A DNA stretch of 64,000 nt from Arctopsyche grandis. Its lineage: Eukaryota; Arthropoda; Insecta; Trichoptera; Hydropsychidae. A program made the position numbers and the translations under genes. Location of the stretch: positions 22,912,001 to 22,976,000 of the forward strand of contig NC_135359.1 of the NCBI RefSeq assembly GCF_051622035.1, written 5' to 3'. Below are positions 27,239 to 37,596 of this stretch, piece by piece (the first letter of the stretch is position 1; the number at the start of each line of letters is the position of its first letter). The notes beneath the pieces were generated by a model. That model had not been told where the DNA came from and did not search any database. It saw only the letters and a program-made list of their open reading frames with translations.

Positions 27239-27415
27239 AGGTCTGACCGCACTATACGGCCGTCGACTGCTGCAGCACGACACAACACGGCAAAGTTGAT
27301 ACAAAAGGCAACTGTCGCGTGACGCGTAGTGCGTTATATCTCATACAATTTCATACAAACAATATTTGGCCGCACGCTGCCGTTCGTGTCGCAGACGCAT
27401 ACTGCGTTCAGACCT
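27239..27415. mobile_element. PIF/Harbinger-type MITE
   Basis: The left end AGGTCTGACCGCACTAT matches the complement of the right end, AGGTCTGAACGCAGTAT, in 15 of 17 positions. A TAA trinucleotide flanks both sides (27236-27238 and 27416-27418), the TWA target duplication typical of PIF/Harbinger. 177 bp, non-coding and notably GC-rich for this region. A Harbinger transposase remnant lies 7 kb downstream, but a direct link is not shown. Confidence 0.75.
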
Positions 27416-27418
27416 TAA

Positions 27419-28355
27419 GTATACAATTTTAAATTATCATTTTTCCATATACAAAATGACGAATGATACACTATTTTCCCTTTAAAAATGACCATCAATA
27501 CCAGGGCTGTAGAACAGGGACGTCATTTGGGGGCGAGGGGTGCATGGGGGGGAGTTGCTTCTCCCCCCCCTCCCTAAATTTAGAAAATAGTATGAATTTA
27601 ATGATTATTAAAAAAAATACGGATATATGAATGTTACGTTTCATTATTATGTTAATTTTGGGTAGCTTATTGGCTAATAAAATAATCGCTGCAATTAACT
27701 ATGTACTTTGAAAAAAAAGGTTTTTGATTTGTTTTGTTTTCTGAAAGGTCCGCTTTATTTTATTTTATCTGAGAAACAGATGTGTAACGTATATTTATCC
27801 GAAAGTTCGTATTTATTGTTTGTTTTCTAGAAAGGTTTTAAATTAATATTTTACTGAATCGGTTCAATCACGACTGATTTTATTTCTAGTATTTTTATTT
27901 GCGGACGACCAATCTCTCACAAAACAACGAATGAGATGGATTTAATCTTCATGTTTAACGAATTCGGTCCAAAAAAAGTATTAGTTATTTAATAAAATTG
28001 CGTTGAAACATTATATAAAGAATACAAATATAAATTTTCAGCATGATACGTTCAGGGGTGTAGGAAAAACCGTGTGGTCACAACATTTTTAACATTTCTA
28101 AGAGGAAAAAAACCCACTTCGGGCTAGTTAAATTCAATGATATTTTTTTTAATTTTCATCACATTGATACAAGAATTATACTTGAATTTTGTCGTGAAGA
28201 GCACACTTGCACACTTAAAATTAGCAGCTTACAAGAGTAAACTGCCAATTTCAGTTGACGGGTGTTGACGAAATTTTATATGTAATTTGACATTAAGTTT
28301 ATAATTATCGAAATGAAATGTCAGCTAAATACGCCCAAAGGTTTCCGATAAAAAC
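27419..28355. other. No gene recognised; short G/C runs
   Basis: Near 27495-27570 there is a CCAGGGCTGTAGAAC word like a hAT end, followed by G- and C-runs (GGGGGGGAG, CCCCCCCC), but no matching right end. The rest is AT-rich. Confidence 0.35.
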
Positions 28356-28580
28356 GGTTCGGTGATTACTAGTCAAATGTGATCCGGTCACAAGACAACC
28401 GGTCGCTCTAGATCGGTCACACGTGATCACCCGTCACATTAAAACTGGTCATGAGAAAACTGGTCACACCCTAAAATCGGTCAACCAGTTTTCTCGTGAC
28501 CGATTTTAGGGTGTGACCAGTTTTAGTGTGACGGGTGATCACGTGTGACTGGTTCACATATGACTAGTAGTCCGTTTACC
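28356..28580. mobile_element. GGTTCGGTGA/CCGTTTACC element, subfamily II hairpin
   Basis: The left end GGTTCGGTGATTACTAGTC and right end GACTAGTAGTCCGTTTACC enclose an almost complete palindrome built of GGTCACACGTGATCACCCGT, AAAACTGGTCA and CCCTAAAATCGGTCA and their complements. The 9-bp direct repeat GATAAAAAC flanks it (28347-28355 and 28581-28589). Sister copies are at 44893 and 48036. Confidence 0.8.
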
Positions 28581-28603
28581 GATAAAAACAACCTATGGCA
28601 GAA

Positions 28604-28719
28604 GGATTCTGTGATTATTCCGTAAAAACCGATCTTGTACTAAAAGTCACTAAAATCTTGATCATGGAACATCTGGCACCCAAAAACTCCATCACTTTTT
28701 GCGAAATAATCCGTTTACC
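28604..28719. mobile_element. GGTTCGGTGA/CCGTTTACC element, subfamily I, short copy
   Basis: GGATTCTGTGATTATT at the left and AATAATCCGTTTACC at the right. Inside is the subfamily signature CACTAAAATCTTGATCATGG and AACATCTGGCACCCAAAAAC. It lies 24 bp after the subfamily II copy. Confidence 0.6.
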
Positions 28720-29170
28720 GGAAAAAGAGGCACGAAATTCATTGTCCGCTACAATAACAGATATTTTATTTATTGTTGATTTTAATTTATTTATTGATAA
28801 TAAAAATTGGTTTGTAGCATGACAGCACTAAAAGTTTGAAAAAAGGGAATAAAAAAGGGCATGAAATTTGATCTGGAAAAAATTTACATGGTAGTTTCAA
28901 TAATCTTGCTGTGGGAAAAATAATTTCAAAAATATATAATTACGTCTTAATCCTTAGTAAGGATTAAGCCGTGTACTCTTGCACCCTTATGTACCCTTGG
29001 TAAGTTTTGGCGTGAGGGTAAATACGGCGTTTGACGGTTGGCAGTCAACCCGCTGATTGGTACAACTGATTCGCTGTTTATGTGTAACTAGTACCGGATT
29101 TAGACAAAAGATGTCACTAAAAAAATACCAGAGCGAAGCTTAGTCGATCTGGTTGCTGTCAGAGTTAAAT

Positions 29171-30920
29171 ATGGAGACGATGGAGTGTAGGCTTTGTCTT
29201 GGATCAGCTTCGGCCGAGTCTTCCGTCTCGATCTTCGGTGACCTTCATCCAGAGCGTCTGGAGCAACGTATCCGGACCTGCTGTCAAATTCAGGTCGGTT
29301 GCAGGTTACAATTATTGTGGACGCAATTGGTTAACTCTTTTCACCGCTCAATCCTACATTTTTCATCTGCAGGTTGAAAGAGGCGATGGGTTGCCGGACA
29401 CAGTGTGTCTTTTGTGTAAGACCAATCTGGAATTATTAATCAACTTTCGAAAGGCTTGTTTTCGAAGCAACGAAACGTTTCAACTGAGGTTAAATGATTG
29501 CTTGAAGATCAAGACTGAAGAAGTTTTGTTGGAAGATGTAATATGGAGCGATGAGCCTTCACTACCGACAATTCACCGAAAGAATAGTATCATTTGTTTG
29601 AAGCCACTTCCCAGTGAATCTGAAATTGTTTTACACAAAAGATCACATACTGGAGAAGAGTTGTTCAAATGTAACATTTGTTTAAAATCATTTTCTCGTA
29701 AATCTAGCCTGGAGGCACATAAATTATTGCATACTGGGACAAAACCATACAAATGTGACATGTGTTTAAAATCATTTATTAATAAATGTCGCCTCAAGGC
29801 ACATAAAAAATTGCATACTGGGGCAAAACCATACACATGTGACATTTGTTTAAAATCATTTTCTCGTAAATGTGATATTCTTACACATTTAAGATCTCAC
29901 ACGGGGGAAAAGCCTTACAAGTGTGAAATTTGTCTAAAATCATTTACACGCAAATCTAGTGTCGCAGCACATAAAATATTGCATACTGGGATAAAACCGC
30001 ACAAATGTAACGATTGTTTAAAATCATTTTCTAGTAAATTTGAACTCGAATCACATATTTTATTACATATTGGAACAAGACTACACAAATGTAGCCTTTG
30101 TTTAAAATCTTTTGGTCGTAAAGATAGGCTTGTGTTACATTTAAGATATCACGCGGAGGATAAGCCACACAAGTGTGAAGTATGTTCAAAATCATTTATT
30201 CAAAAATATCGTCTTGAGGCACATAAAAAATCGCATACTGGGACCAAACCATACAAATGTGACAACTGTTTAAAATCATTTATTCATAAATATAAACTTG
30301 TGTTACATTTAAGATCTCACACGGGGGAAAGGCCTTATAAGTGTGAAATTTGTTTAAAATCATTTACTAGTAAAAGTGGTCTCGAGGCACATAAAAAATT
30401 GCATACTGGGATAAAGCCATACATATGTGACATTTGTTTAAAATCATTTAATGATAAATGTGGAATTATGATACATTTAAGATCTCACACGGGGGAAAAG
30501 CCTTACAAGTGTGAAATTTGTCTAAAATCATTTAATCACAAATCTGGTCTCGAAGAACATAAAATGTTGCATACTGGGATAAAACCGCATAAATGTAACA
30601 TTTGTTTAAAATCGTTTTCTCGTAAATCTGTTCTCCAGGAACATGAAATATCGCATACTGGGACAAAACCACACAAATGTGACATTTGTTTAAAATCTTT
30701 TGGTATTAGAAATAGACTTTTGTTACATTTAAGATCTCACACGGGAGAAACGCCTTACAAGTGTGAAATTTGTTTAAAATCATTTTCTCGTAAATCTGGC
30801 CTCAAAGTACATAAAATATTGCATACTGGGATAAAACCACACAAGTGTGAAATTTGTTTAAAATCATTCACCCGCAATCATTACCTCGTCAAACATAAAA
30901 TAACTCATACAATGGAATAA
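29171..30920 (+). CDS. ZAD-C2H2 zinc-finger protein 1
   Basis: A probable DNA-binding transcription regulator of the insect ZAD class. Exon 1 is 29171-29293 and exon 2 29373-30920; the 79-nt intron has GT/AG ends and phase 0, giving 556 residues. The ZAD, a zinc-binding dimerisation domain with four cysteines, is seen as CRLC (residues 6-9) and CLLC (about 50-53) with the PERLEQRI helix between. After an acidic linker come one degenerate finger lacking a Cys and 15 regular fingers of the form C-x2-C-LKSF-...-H-x3-H with TG(T/I/E)KP linkers. The ATG at 29171 is chosen because the ZAD starts at once (METMECRLC); an upstream in-frame TTG is not a plausible start. Finger helices differ between repeats ([24 protein letters not shown]), so the DNA target cannot be read off. 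Closely related to the gene at 41089. A (TA)n tract starts 13 bp after the stop. Confidence 0.92.
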
Positions 30921-30927
30921 TAACAAC

Positions 30928-31062
<135 letters not shown>

Positions 31063-31594
31063 ATAAAAAAATTGGTTATTATATAAATATTCTTAATATT
31101 CTTAAATTTTGGCCGCATGCGTGCAATGATGTTTCTGGCGCCCCCCTCCCATGATTTCTAATTGCAGTTTATTTAAATAATTTTAAGAGAAATGATAATT
31201 GAACATAATATACACAAATCTATTCGTATTTTATTTATTTTAAATGTAATAATTTTTATTGGATGAAATCGAGATACATAATTCTGGTAATCATACTTAT
31301 GTACATATGTACATAAAATGTTAAATTTTAATCTTGTTCTTTATATCGAGTCCTTTCTGTGAATTATCAATAAAATTAATCAATTAAAAAAAATGTCGTT
31401 TTTTTCATTTCCCAATTGGTAAATTTAACATATCGTCGGTAAAGTGGCAGAAAGCTTGGAGTCAAAAATTATTGTTTTGAGAAAATCTTTTTTTGTCGAT
31501 AATCAAGATGCGATAATCAATCTTGTGACCTAAATCATTATTCATTAAACTAACCACTAAATGAAATGTGTTCATCGTTTATGTATTCGATTAA

Positions 31595-32127
31595 CTCTTT
31601 GGGTGCTGACATCTTTTCTGTTGAAAACCCGCCACATTGAAAATTTCCAACTATAATTATTTAGAAATTCAATAGAAATCAGTTATAAAATTGTAACTAA
31701 TCCGAACAAACACTAGATAACTACCACTGAGGATTTAGAGTTTTGCAAAGGTGTGCTCTAATTCTAATATAAGTTGTAACAATATAAAACAAACAAAAGA
31801 ATTCTATTAATGAATGTATTTTTCCAAAACTAGTAATATCTTCACTGTTGTTAAAATGTAATGCTCACAATCTAAAATACTCAACAGTTAGGGATTTTCA
31901 TCGGGTAATTCTGCTATGGTTATAAATTCAGAAATTCCGGTGTAAACCAGTCTTTATAAATGTTAACAAATGAATGACACGGATTACACGACCTATGTTC
32001 AATGCTACCTGGAAAGGCTTAGCGGGCAGTATTCTTGTTTACTTTGTACATGCTCAATATACAACGCCTATCGGCGTTTTTCAGGCCCATGGACTTGTTG
32101 TCATAACGCCGATCAGCATTCAAAGGG
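31595..32127. mobile_element. piggyBac-type non-autonomous element
   Basis: It is flanked by TTAA on both sides (31591-31594 and 32128-32131), the piggyBac target. Ends CTCTTTGGGTGCTGA and, as complement of the right end, CCCTTTGAATGCTGA are inverted with three mismatches in 15. 533 bp, non-coding. It lies exactly where homology with copy 3 ends; copy 3 has an uninterrupted TTAA at 43699-43702, consistent with insertion after the duplication. Confidence 0.8.
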
Positions 32128-32131
32128 TTAA

Positions 32132-32344
32132 TGCAGCGTTTCTCAACCTTTTTGAATCATGGCTACCCTTTGTGTTTCGTTAGGCCGAGATACGGTCAAC
32201 ATCCCTACCCCCGCCTAAAATGGAAATTGTGTTAACTCACGTCGTCCAACATTCATTTTGAAATATAATTATTACTTTTCCAAGAAAAGCAATAATTATT
32301 TTTTTACACGTTATGAGATTAAAACATTTTTCTTGTTTTAGTGA
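32132..32344. other. hAT-like end and LTR-end-like fragment
   Basis: TGCAGCGTTTCTCAACCTTT at 32132 resembles a hAT terminal sequence, but no matching right end is seen. At about 32177-32216, GTTAGGCCGAGATACGGTCA and CTACCCCCGCCTA resemble the 3' end of the LTR at 38219-38906. Both are fragments. Confidence 0.4.
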
Positions 32345-32933
32345 TCACCAATTATAGGACGGGTGAAAGGTTTCGACCGTTTCCCGGCCTATGGAAATTC
32401 AGTTGAGTTTGAAAGAGGATCGTTTATTTTCGTTCAATTGATACAAAGGTTATTGTATGTACGAAGAGGTTGACGCTTCGGAGATGTGAACTGGTTGAAC
32501 TCCAGCGGATCACTCTGGTGTCTGGAGCTTCTGTGTTGCTTTATATACCTTTTGGGTTGGAACGTGTCGCGTGCAAATGCTTTGTCTTCGTTTCCAGGAC
32601 ACACGTGTTAGAGACACGGGTTGACCTATATTCGAGGCGCGTGCTCGGTACATGTGTGGTTTTATGGGTTCAGCGCTAGGACGTCGTTCGTTTGAGAATG
32701 CAAGCGTGTGCCACGAGTTAATGACTTTTCACGTGTAAATGTCTTTCGGGACATACGTTGCGGTCGCCTTTTGACATCACTGCTGGGTTTCGTTGTTTTA
32801 CGATCGAACGATGAACTCTTTCTTCTGGAATGGTCGAAGGGGTCGTTGCCCTTGAGTTATGCGGTTTTGGACAGGATCGATGATGAGATCGCTGGTTTTG
32901 ATGTAATAGCACAAGTTGTACTATATTCCTACA
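32345..32933 (-). repeat. LTR-like fossil, minus strand
   Basis: Read on the minus strand it starts TGTAGGAAT like the LTR at 38219, has a TATATAAAG box, an AATAAA near the end, and ends with GGGAAACGGTCG, similar in placement to GGGATACGGTCA of the other LTR. It is less AT-rich than its surroundings. Probably an isolated LTR of an LTR retrotransposon related to the 38219 copy; no flanking direct repeat was found, and it looks old or incomplete. Confidence 0.45.
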
Positions 32934-32999
32934 TTGTAATTGTTTGTTTTACAAATTAAATTTCTCAAATATATCTGATAAATAAAATGGTAAACGGGT

Positions 33000-33690
33000 T
33001 ACTATTCATGACGGCACTAAAAGTTTGAAAAAAAAATAATGAAATTTGATCTGAAAAAAATTCATATGGTAGTTGCAATAGTTCTTGTTTTGAGAAATAT
33101 TATTTCAAAAATATTTAATTACTTCTTAATCCTTAAATTAATTCCTGAAAGTTTTGGCGTGAGGGTAAATACGCGTTTGGCAGTCAACCCGCTGATTGGT
33201 ACAACTGATTCGCTGTATATGTTTAACTAGTACCAAATTTTGACAAAAGATGTCACTAAAAAAATACCAAGGCGAACTGTCAAAAATACCTGGTTGCTGT
33301 CAGAGTTAAATATGGAGACGATGGAGTGTAGACTTTGTCTTGGATCAGCTCCGGCCGAGTCTTCCGTCTCGATCTTCGGTGATCTTCATCCAGAGCGTCT
33401 GGAGCAACGTATCCGGACCTGCTGTCAAATTCAGGTCGGTTGCAGGTTACAATTATTGTGGACGCAATTGGTTAACTCTTTTCACCGCTCAATCCTACAT
33501 TTTTCATCTGCAGGTTGAAAGAGGCGATGGGTTGCCGGACACAGTGTGTCTTTCGTGTAAGACCAATCTGGAATTATTAATCAACTTTCGAAAGGCTTGT
33601 TTTCGAAGCAACGAAACGTCTCAACTGAGGTTAAATGATTGCTTGAAGATCAAGACTGAAGAAGTTTTGTTAGAAGATGTAGTGTGGAGT
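33000..33690 (+). repeat. Duplicated unit, copy 2 (5' part)
   Basis: ATGACGGCACTAAAAGTTTG, GAAATTTGATCTGAAAAAAA, GTTTTGGCGTGAGGGTAAAT and the ZAD exons match copies 1 and 3. The match stops after GTGTGGAG at about 33692, inside what would be exon 2. The displaced continuation is the pseudogene at 39607. Confidence 0.85.
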
Positions 33691-35341
33691 AAAGATCGGG
33701 AGCTTTCGCTCCTTGAATGTTTTCAAGCAGAGCCGATACTATGGCAGTCCAAACATAAGGATTATAAAAAGAAAAATTTGGTCCATAATGCTTGGAAGCG
33801 AATTGGCGCGATTATGTGCATTCCATTGACTGAATGCAAGAAGAAAAAGGATTCGCTTATGTCCAGTTATAGAGGCTATAAAAAGAAAGTGAAAGATTCC
33901 ATCCACAGTGGTGCAGGCTCGAGTGAGGTCTATAAACCTATATGGTTCGCTTACGATGTGATAGGCTCATTTCTTGGGGAAGGCTTACATTGCAAAGAAA
34001 TGATAAATTCTGTAAGTATATTTATTTATATTATTATACTTTAATCTACAAAATATTTCGTGAACTCGTTTCTAATTTCACTGACATTCAGAGCTGCTCG
34101 GCGTGGTATGTGTGGCATATTACGAACAGCACAAGTAATTTCAGTTTCGTTTCTCCATGAACCAGGTGCTATAAGTGTGTCGTTCTCGTCATAAGTGTCT
34201 ATGAATATATGTTCGACGAAGTGTCGCTTTTTCTTAAGAAGTTATGCAGTAATTTACACGTCATTTTTAAAATAGAAACTTTTTCTGGAATTAATTTAAT
34301 CGGTTTTTTAAATATTCTAAATTTCGTAACAAGTATTCCAAACGTATTTTCTACTACAACCCGTGCTCTCGACAATCTTTGATTAAATTCACGTTTTGGG
34401 GATCCCCAATCATGATTACCAGGATACGGTTTCATTACATGTTCTGTCAGAGGAAAGGCACCGTCTCCCAAATAATATAGGGTACATCTTTGTTTGAACT
34501 GGGCAAAGGGTGTGGTGTAGGTAAATTTAATGCATTAAGGCAAATTTTTTTCCATAGTAAACTATTCCTAAATACTCCGCCATCGCTAATTCTACCTTGG
34601 CATCCTATGTCTGCAAAGATAAAATTATAATTGCTGTCAACTAAAGCTAACAATACCATGCTGTATGTTTTCTTGTTATTAAAATATTCTGATCCCGAGT
34701 CAACTGGACATTCTATAACGATGTGTTTTCCATCAATTGAACCGATAGCTCAAGGAAATTTATGTGCAAATTTTCAAAAAAAGGATTTCCTTTTTCAATT
34801 TCAAGCCACTCCTCTGCGCACGTCGGCATCTGTAAAGAAAACAATTATATAATTAGATTATTATTTTTATTTTCAGGAAAGATCATCAGTGAATGACAAT
34901 GAAGAGAGGAGTTCGAGCCGGAATATAGACAGCCAAAATACGGTGTCACGATCAATTCGTCGCCAGAAAAACCCCCCTGAGCTTTTGACTGCTGAAGAAG
35001 TGGTTAAGGATGCTCATGATACACTCATAACAACTTTGAGCACTAGGGAATTCGAGGAAGATGATGAATGTGACCTACACGGTAAAATCGTAGCTAAAAT
35101 GTTGCGAAAATTACCCGAGGATGAAAGAACGAAGATTGTGTGTGAAATTTATTACATGTTTATGCATTATGACCAACTAAATAGACCACAAACTCCTAAA
35201 TATTTTTCGCCTTCTACTACATATGATTCATCACCAAATACAACCTATTCTTATACAGAAACTACCTCTAATAACACTGAACAACAACAAAAAATTACCG
35301 GAGCGGAGACTAACCAATCTTTACTAAGTTTGACCCACTGA
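33312..35341 (+). CDS. Chimeric ZAD-MADF protein
   Basis: Three exons are inferred: 33312-33434, 33514-34011 (donor CT|GTAAGT) and 34877-35341 (acceptor TTTTCAG), all phase 0, giving 361 residues. Residues 1 to about 100 are a complete ZAD ([22 protein letters not shown]) nearly identical to the two neighbours. At about residue 101, after [11 protein letters not shown], the zinc fingers are replaced in frame by a MADF domain: ELSLLECFQAEPILWQ, HKDYKKKNLVHNAWKRIG, ECKKKKDSLMSSYRGY, SGAGSSEVYKPIWF. Exon 3 has a charged region (AEEVVKDAHDTL) and a BESS-like end (KIVAKMLRKLPEDERTKIVC). MADF proteins of this kind are the accessory DNA-binding partner in many PIF/Harbinger elements, and a Harbinger transposase lies antisense in intron 2. 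The last 22 or so residues run into an inverted-repeat element at 35275. Whether it is transcribed as one mRNA is unknown; the alternative is a MADF gene that only happens to lie in frame. Confidence 0.7.
34200..34849 (-). pseudogene. PIF/Harbinger transposase remnant (HARBI1-like DDE)
   Basis: On the minus strand: MPTCAEEWLEIEKGNPF after a TTTACAG acceptor (34849), then GSIDGKHIVIECP with the first catalytic Asp, SGSEYFNNKKTYSMVLLALV, GCQGRISDGGVFRNS, LGDGAFPLTEHV with the second Asp, and SRARVVVENTFGIL with the catalytic Glu, ending near 34199. One in-frame TGA stands where family members have Trp (before AIGSIDG) and one frameshift precedes YLGDGAFPL; the region after GNPF is also shifted. 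The N-terminal half is absent. It lies entirely inside intron 2 of the ZAD-MADF gene, in the opposite direction. In PIF/Harbinger elements transposase and MADF/Myb-like genes are normally separate units, often in opposite directions, so both are probably parts of one old element. Confidence 0.85.
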
Positions 35342-36067
35342 ATTCGAATATGATAATGATTTTTGTTGGTTAGTGATCGTTTACGAGAAATGAGCGTTTA
35401 AAAAAATGCGCGATTTTTACAGTTTTTTGGCTTTTGCTGTCTTTAACTCAAAATCTAATATTGCTGTGCTCAAAGTGAGTATTGGAATCAATAGTCAGAT
35501 GTTTTTCCTATTTTTTAGTTTAAGTTTTACCTCTGTGAGGTGGATATCCATCTCGTTTGCACCAACATTATCCGCGTTACAAATGTGTACACAACGAAAG
35601 CATTTCTATCACAATGACTGCTGGAGTTAGTACGTTTAGATAATAAAAAAAATATTGAGATAGAAAACCAATCCTTATTAACGTGGTGAAATAAAAAATT
35701 GGCAAAATAAACGCAAAATAGCACGGAGAAAAAATCCCTAAAAAAATATATATTTTTGACTTTTAAAATTCGCTGGACAATTAATGATACGTATTTTTAA
35801 ACAATAAAAAACCACAATCAATAGAAAAAACATCTGACCATTGATTCCAATACTCACTTTGAGCACAACAATACTAGATTTTGAATTAAAGACCGCAAAA
35901 GCCAAAAAACTGTAAAAATCGCGCATTTTTTAAAAAGCTCATATCTCGGAAACGATCACTAACCAACAAAAATCATTATCATATTTGAATTCAGTGGGTT
36001 ACACTTAGTAAATATTGGTTAGTCTCCGCTATGGTAACTCAAAAACGTGATTTTTTGTTGCTCAGTG
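35275..36067. mobile_element. Fold-back element with long inverted arms
   Basis: The left arm (about 35275-35520) and right arm (about 35815-36067) are inverted copies sharing CACTGARCAACAA, AGCGGAGACTAACCAAT, GATAATGATTTTTGTTGGTT, AATGCGCGATTTTTACAGTT and AGTGAGTATTGGAATCAAT. Arms are about 245 bp with a spacer of about 300 bp. I do not recognise the superfamily. The left arm contains the last codons and stop of the ZAD-MADF frame. Confidence 0.8.
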
Positions 36068-36214
36068 TAACCCACTAACTAAAAACTACTCCAATAACCC
36101 ACATTCTCGATCAAAGCATAGCCATAGGTTCACGGATAATTATAACTTCTAATGAAGTTATCTGTCCGGCTACATTCCACAAATGAAGAAACGTACAAAC
36201 TTAATTAACCCTTT
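36068..36214. other. Short unassigned stretch
   Basis: No features beyond AT-rich sequence between the fold-back element and the LINE 3' end. Confidence 0.3.
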
Positions 36215-36683
36215 ATTTATTTATTTAATATATTTGAGAGAAGGTGGCAAAGCCGATAGACCCAAGGGGTTTGATCATGAAAATAAAAATAAGAAAGCAA
36301 TCTGTGATCAATTTATTAGATTTTTATTTTTGGAGTCTAAGCGAGTGACCTCTGAGGTCAGTGTTTACGTTGAATGTAATAAGATTAGACATATGACAAT
36401 TATAGTGATTATTTAGTATTTTAAAGACTTCGATTAAGTCACCTCTAGTTCTTCTCGTCTCTAGTGTATTCTTTTCAATCTTTCGTTATAAGAAAGTGAT
36501 TTAAGTACAGACGGAATCTTAGTAATTCTCCTTTGAACCCTTTCAATACATGTAATATATTTTTTAAAATAAGGATTCCATATGTTAAAAGCGTATTCTA
36601 GTTTAGGTCTGATGAAAGTTTTATATATTTTTGATAAAATAGTTAAGTTCAGAAAATTTAATACACGCTTTATAACATACAAA
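36215..36683 (-). mobile_element. CR1/Jockey-type LINE 3' fragment
   Basis: Minus strand: LSKIYKTFIRPKLEYAFNIW, CIERVQRRITKI, LSYNERLKRI, then in another frame LETRRTRGDLIEVFKIL and RGHSLRL. These are the conserved C-terminal segments that follow the reverse transcriptase in CR1 and related LINEs. A frameshift lies after ERLKRI. The tail ends with repeated TAAATAAATAAA near 36215. 5'-truncated, decayed. Confidence 0.8.
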
Positions 36684-37039
36684 AATGAGTAACATTTGTG
36701 TTGACAATATGATTAATATGAGAGGACCATTTTAGGTCGCAAGAAGTGATGATACTTAGGTCTAATTGATGTTGGACGCAATTGAGGAATTTTATGTAAC
36801 CAAATAAAAATTTAACTTTATATAACCAAATATAAATGCCATTGTCAATAAAGCTCTTTTTCTCTGCTAATTTCCTTCAAAAATGATCTCTATGTACTAA
36901 TTCACTATGTTTTATGTTTTGCCCCTTATCATTAATTTTTCTTAATTTTTTCAATAAATTTGAACGATAAGATCATTTTAGTGTTTTTATTTAGTTTTAG
37001 AATTTTAGAGTTTAGTGTTTTTATTATGTAGTGTTTAGA

Positions 37040-37225
37040 GGTTGTGATCGAGAAATCTCGTCTCGAGAATCCTCGAGAAATTTTGATTCTCGTTTCTCGA
37101 GAATATTTTATTGAAAAATTTTTGAGATTCTCATATCTCGAGAATATTTTATTATGAAAATTCGAGATTCTCGTATCTCGAGAAATCGTTTATTAGAATT
37201 TCGAAAATATCGAGAATATTCTTAA
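37040..37225. repeat. Minisatellite of TTCTCGAGAA units
   Basis: About four degenerate units of roughly 42-50 bp with TCTCGAGAATATTTTATT, GAAAATTCGAGATTCTCGTA and variants. Each unit holds palindromic TTCTCGAGAA, which is also an overlapping nTTCnnGAAn pattern resembling heat-shock-factor half-sites. Probably a simple tandem repeat. Confidence 0.7.
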
Positions 37226-37596
37226 TTTATCACTACATGTTTTTGCTCAATAAACTGACTGATTTGTTATACTTGTTAACTCGTAAATAATTTTGTGAAG
37301 TATTATAATATGTCAGTATTTTTATTATTTGTCCGGTAAGATATTATTCGGTCATAATATAAGTACATATACATATGTTACTACGAAATCGCACCATTTT
37401 TAAGTTACATATGTATATGTATGTGCATGTAGGTACTAGTCAATAGTGCGAAAGTATTCGATTATGATATCACTAAAACGCTAGTGAAAATATATTTTTA
37501 GTGACAATATGACCCCACTTAACACACATAAAACAAAGATTTTTGATTTATTATTTATTTATTCGAGTATTTGTTCCTTAGATATTAATCAATTTA

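Noticed and set aside
29153-29170. Upstream in-frame start of zinc-finger gene 1
   Set aside because: The codon is TTG. The ATG at 29171 gives the normal ZAD N-terminus.
35406-35926. Two similar frames on opposite strands (MRDFYSFLAFAVFNSK)
   Set aside because: They are the two inverted arms of the fold-back element read on each strand; no known protein.
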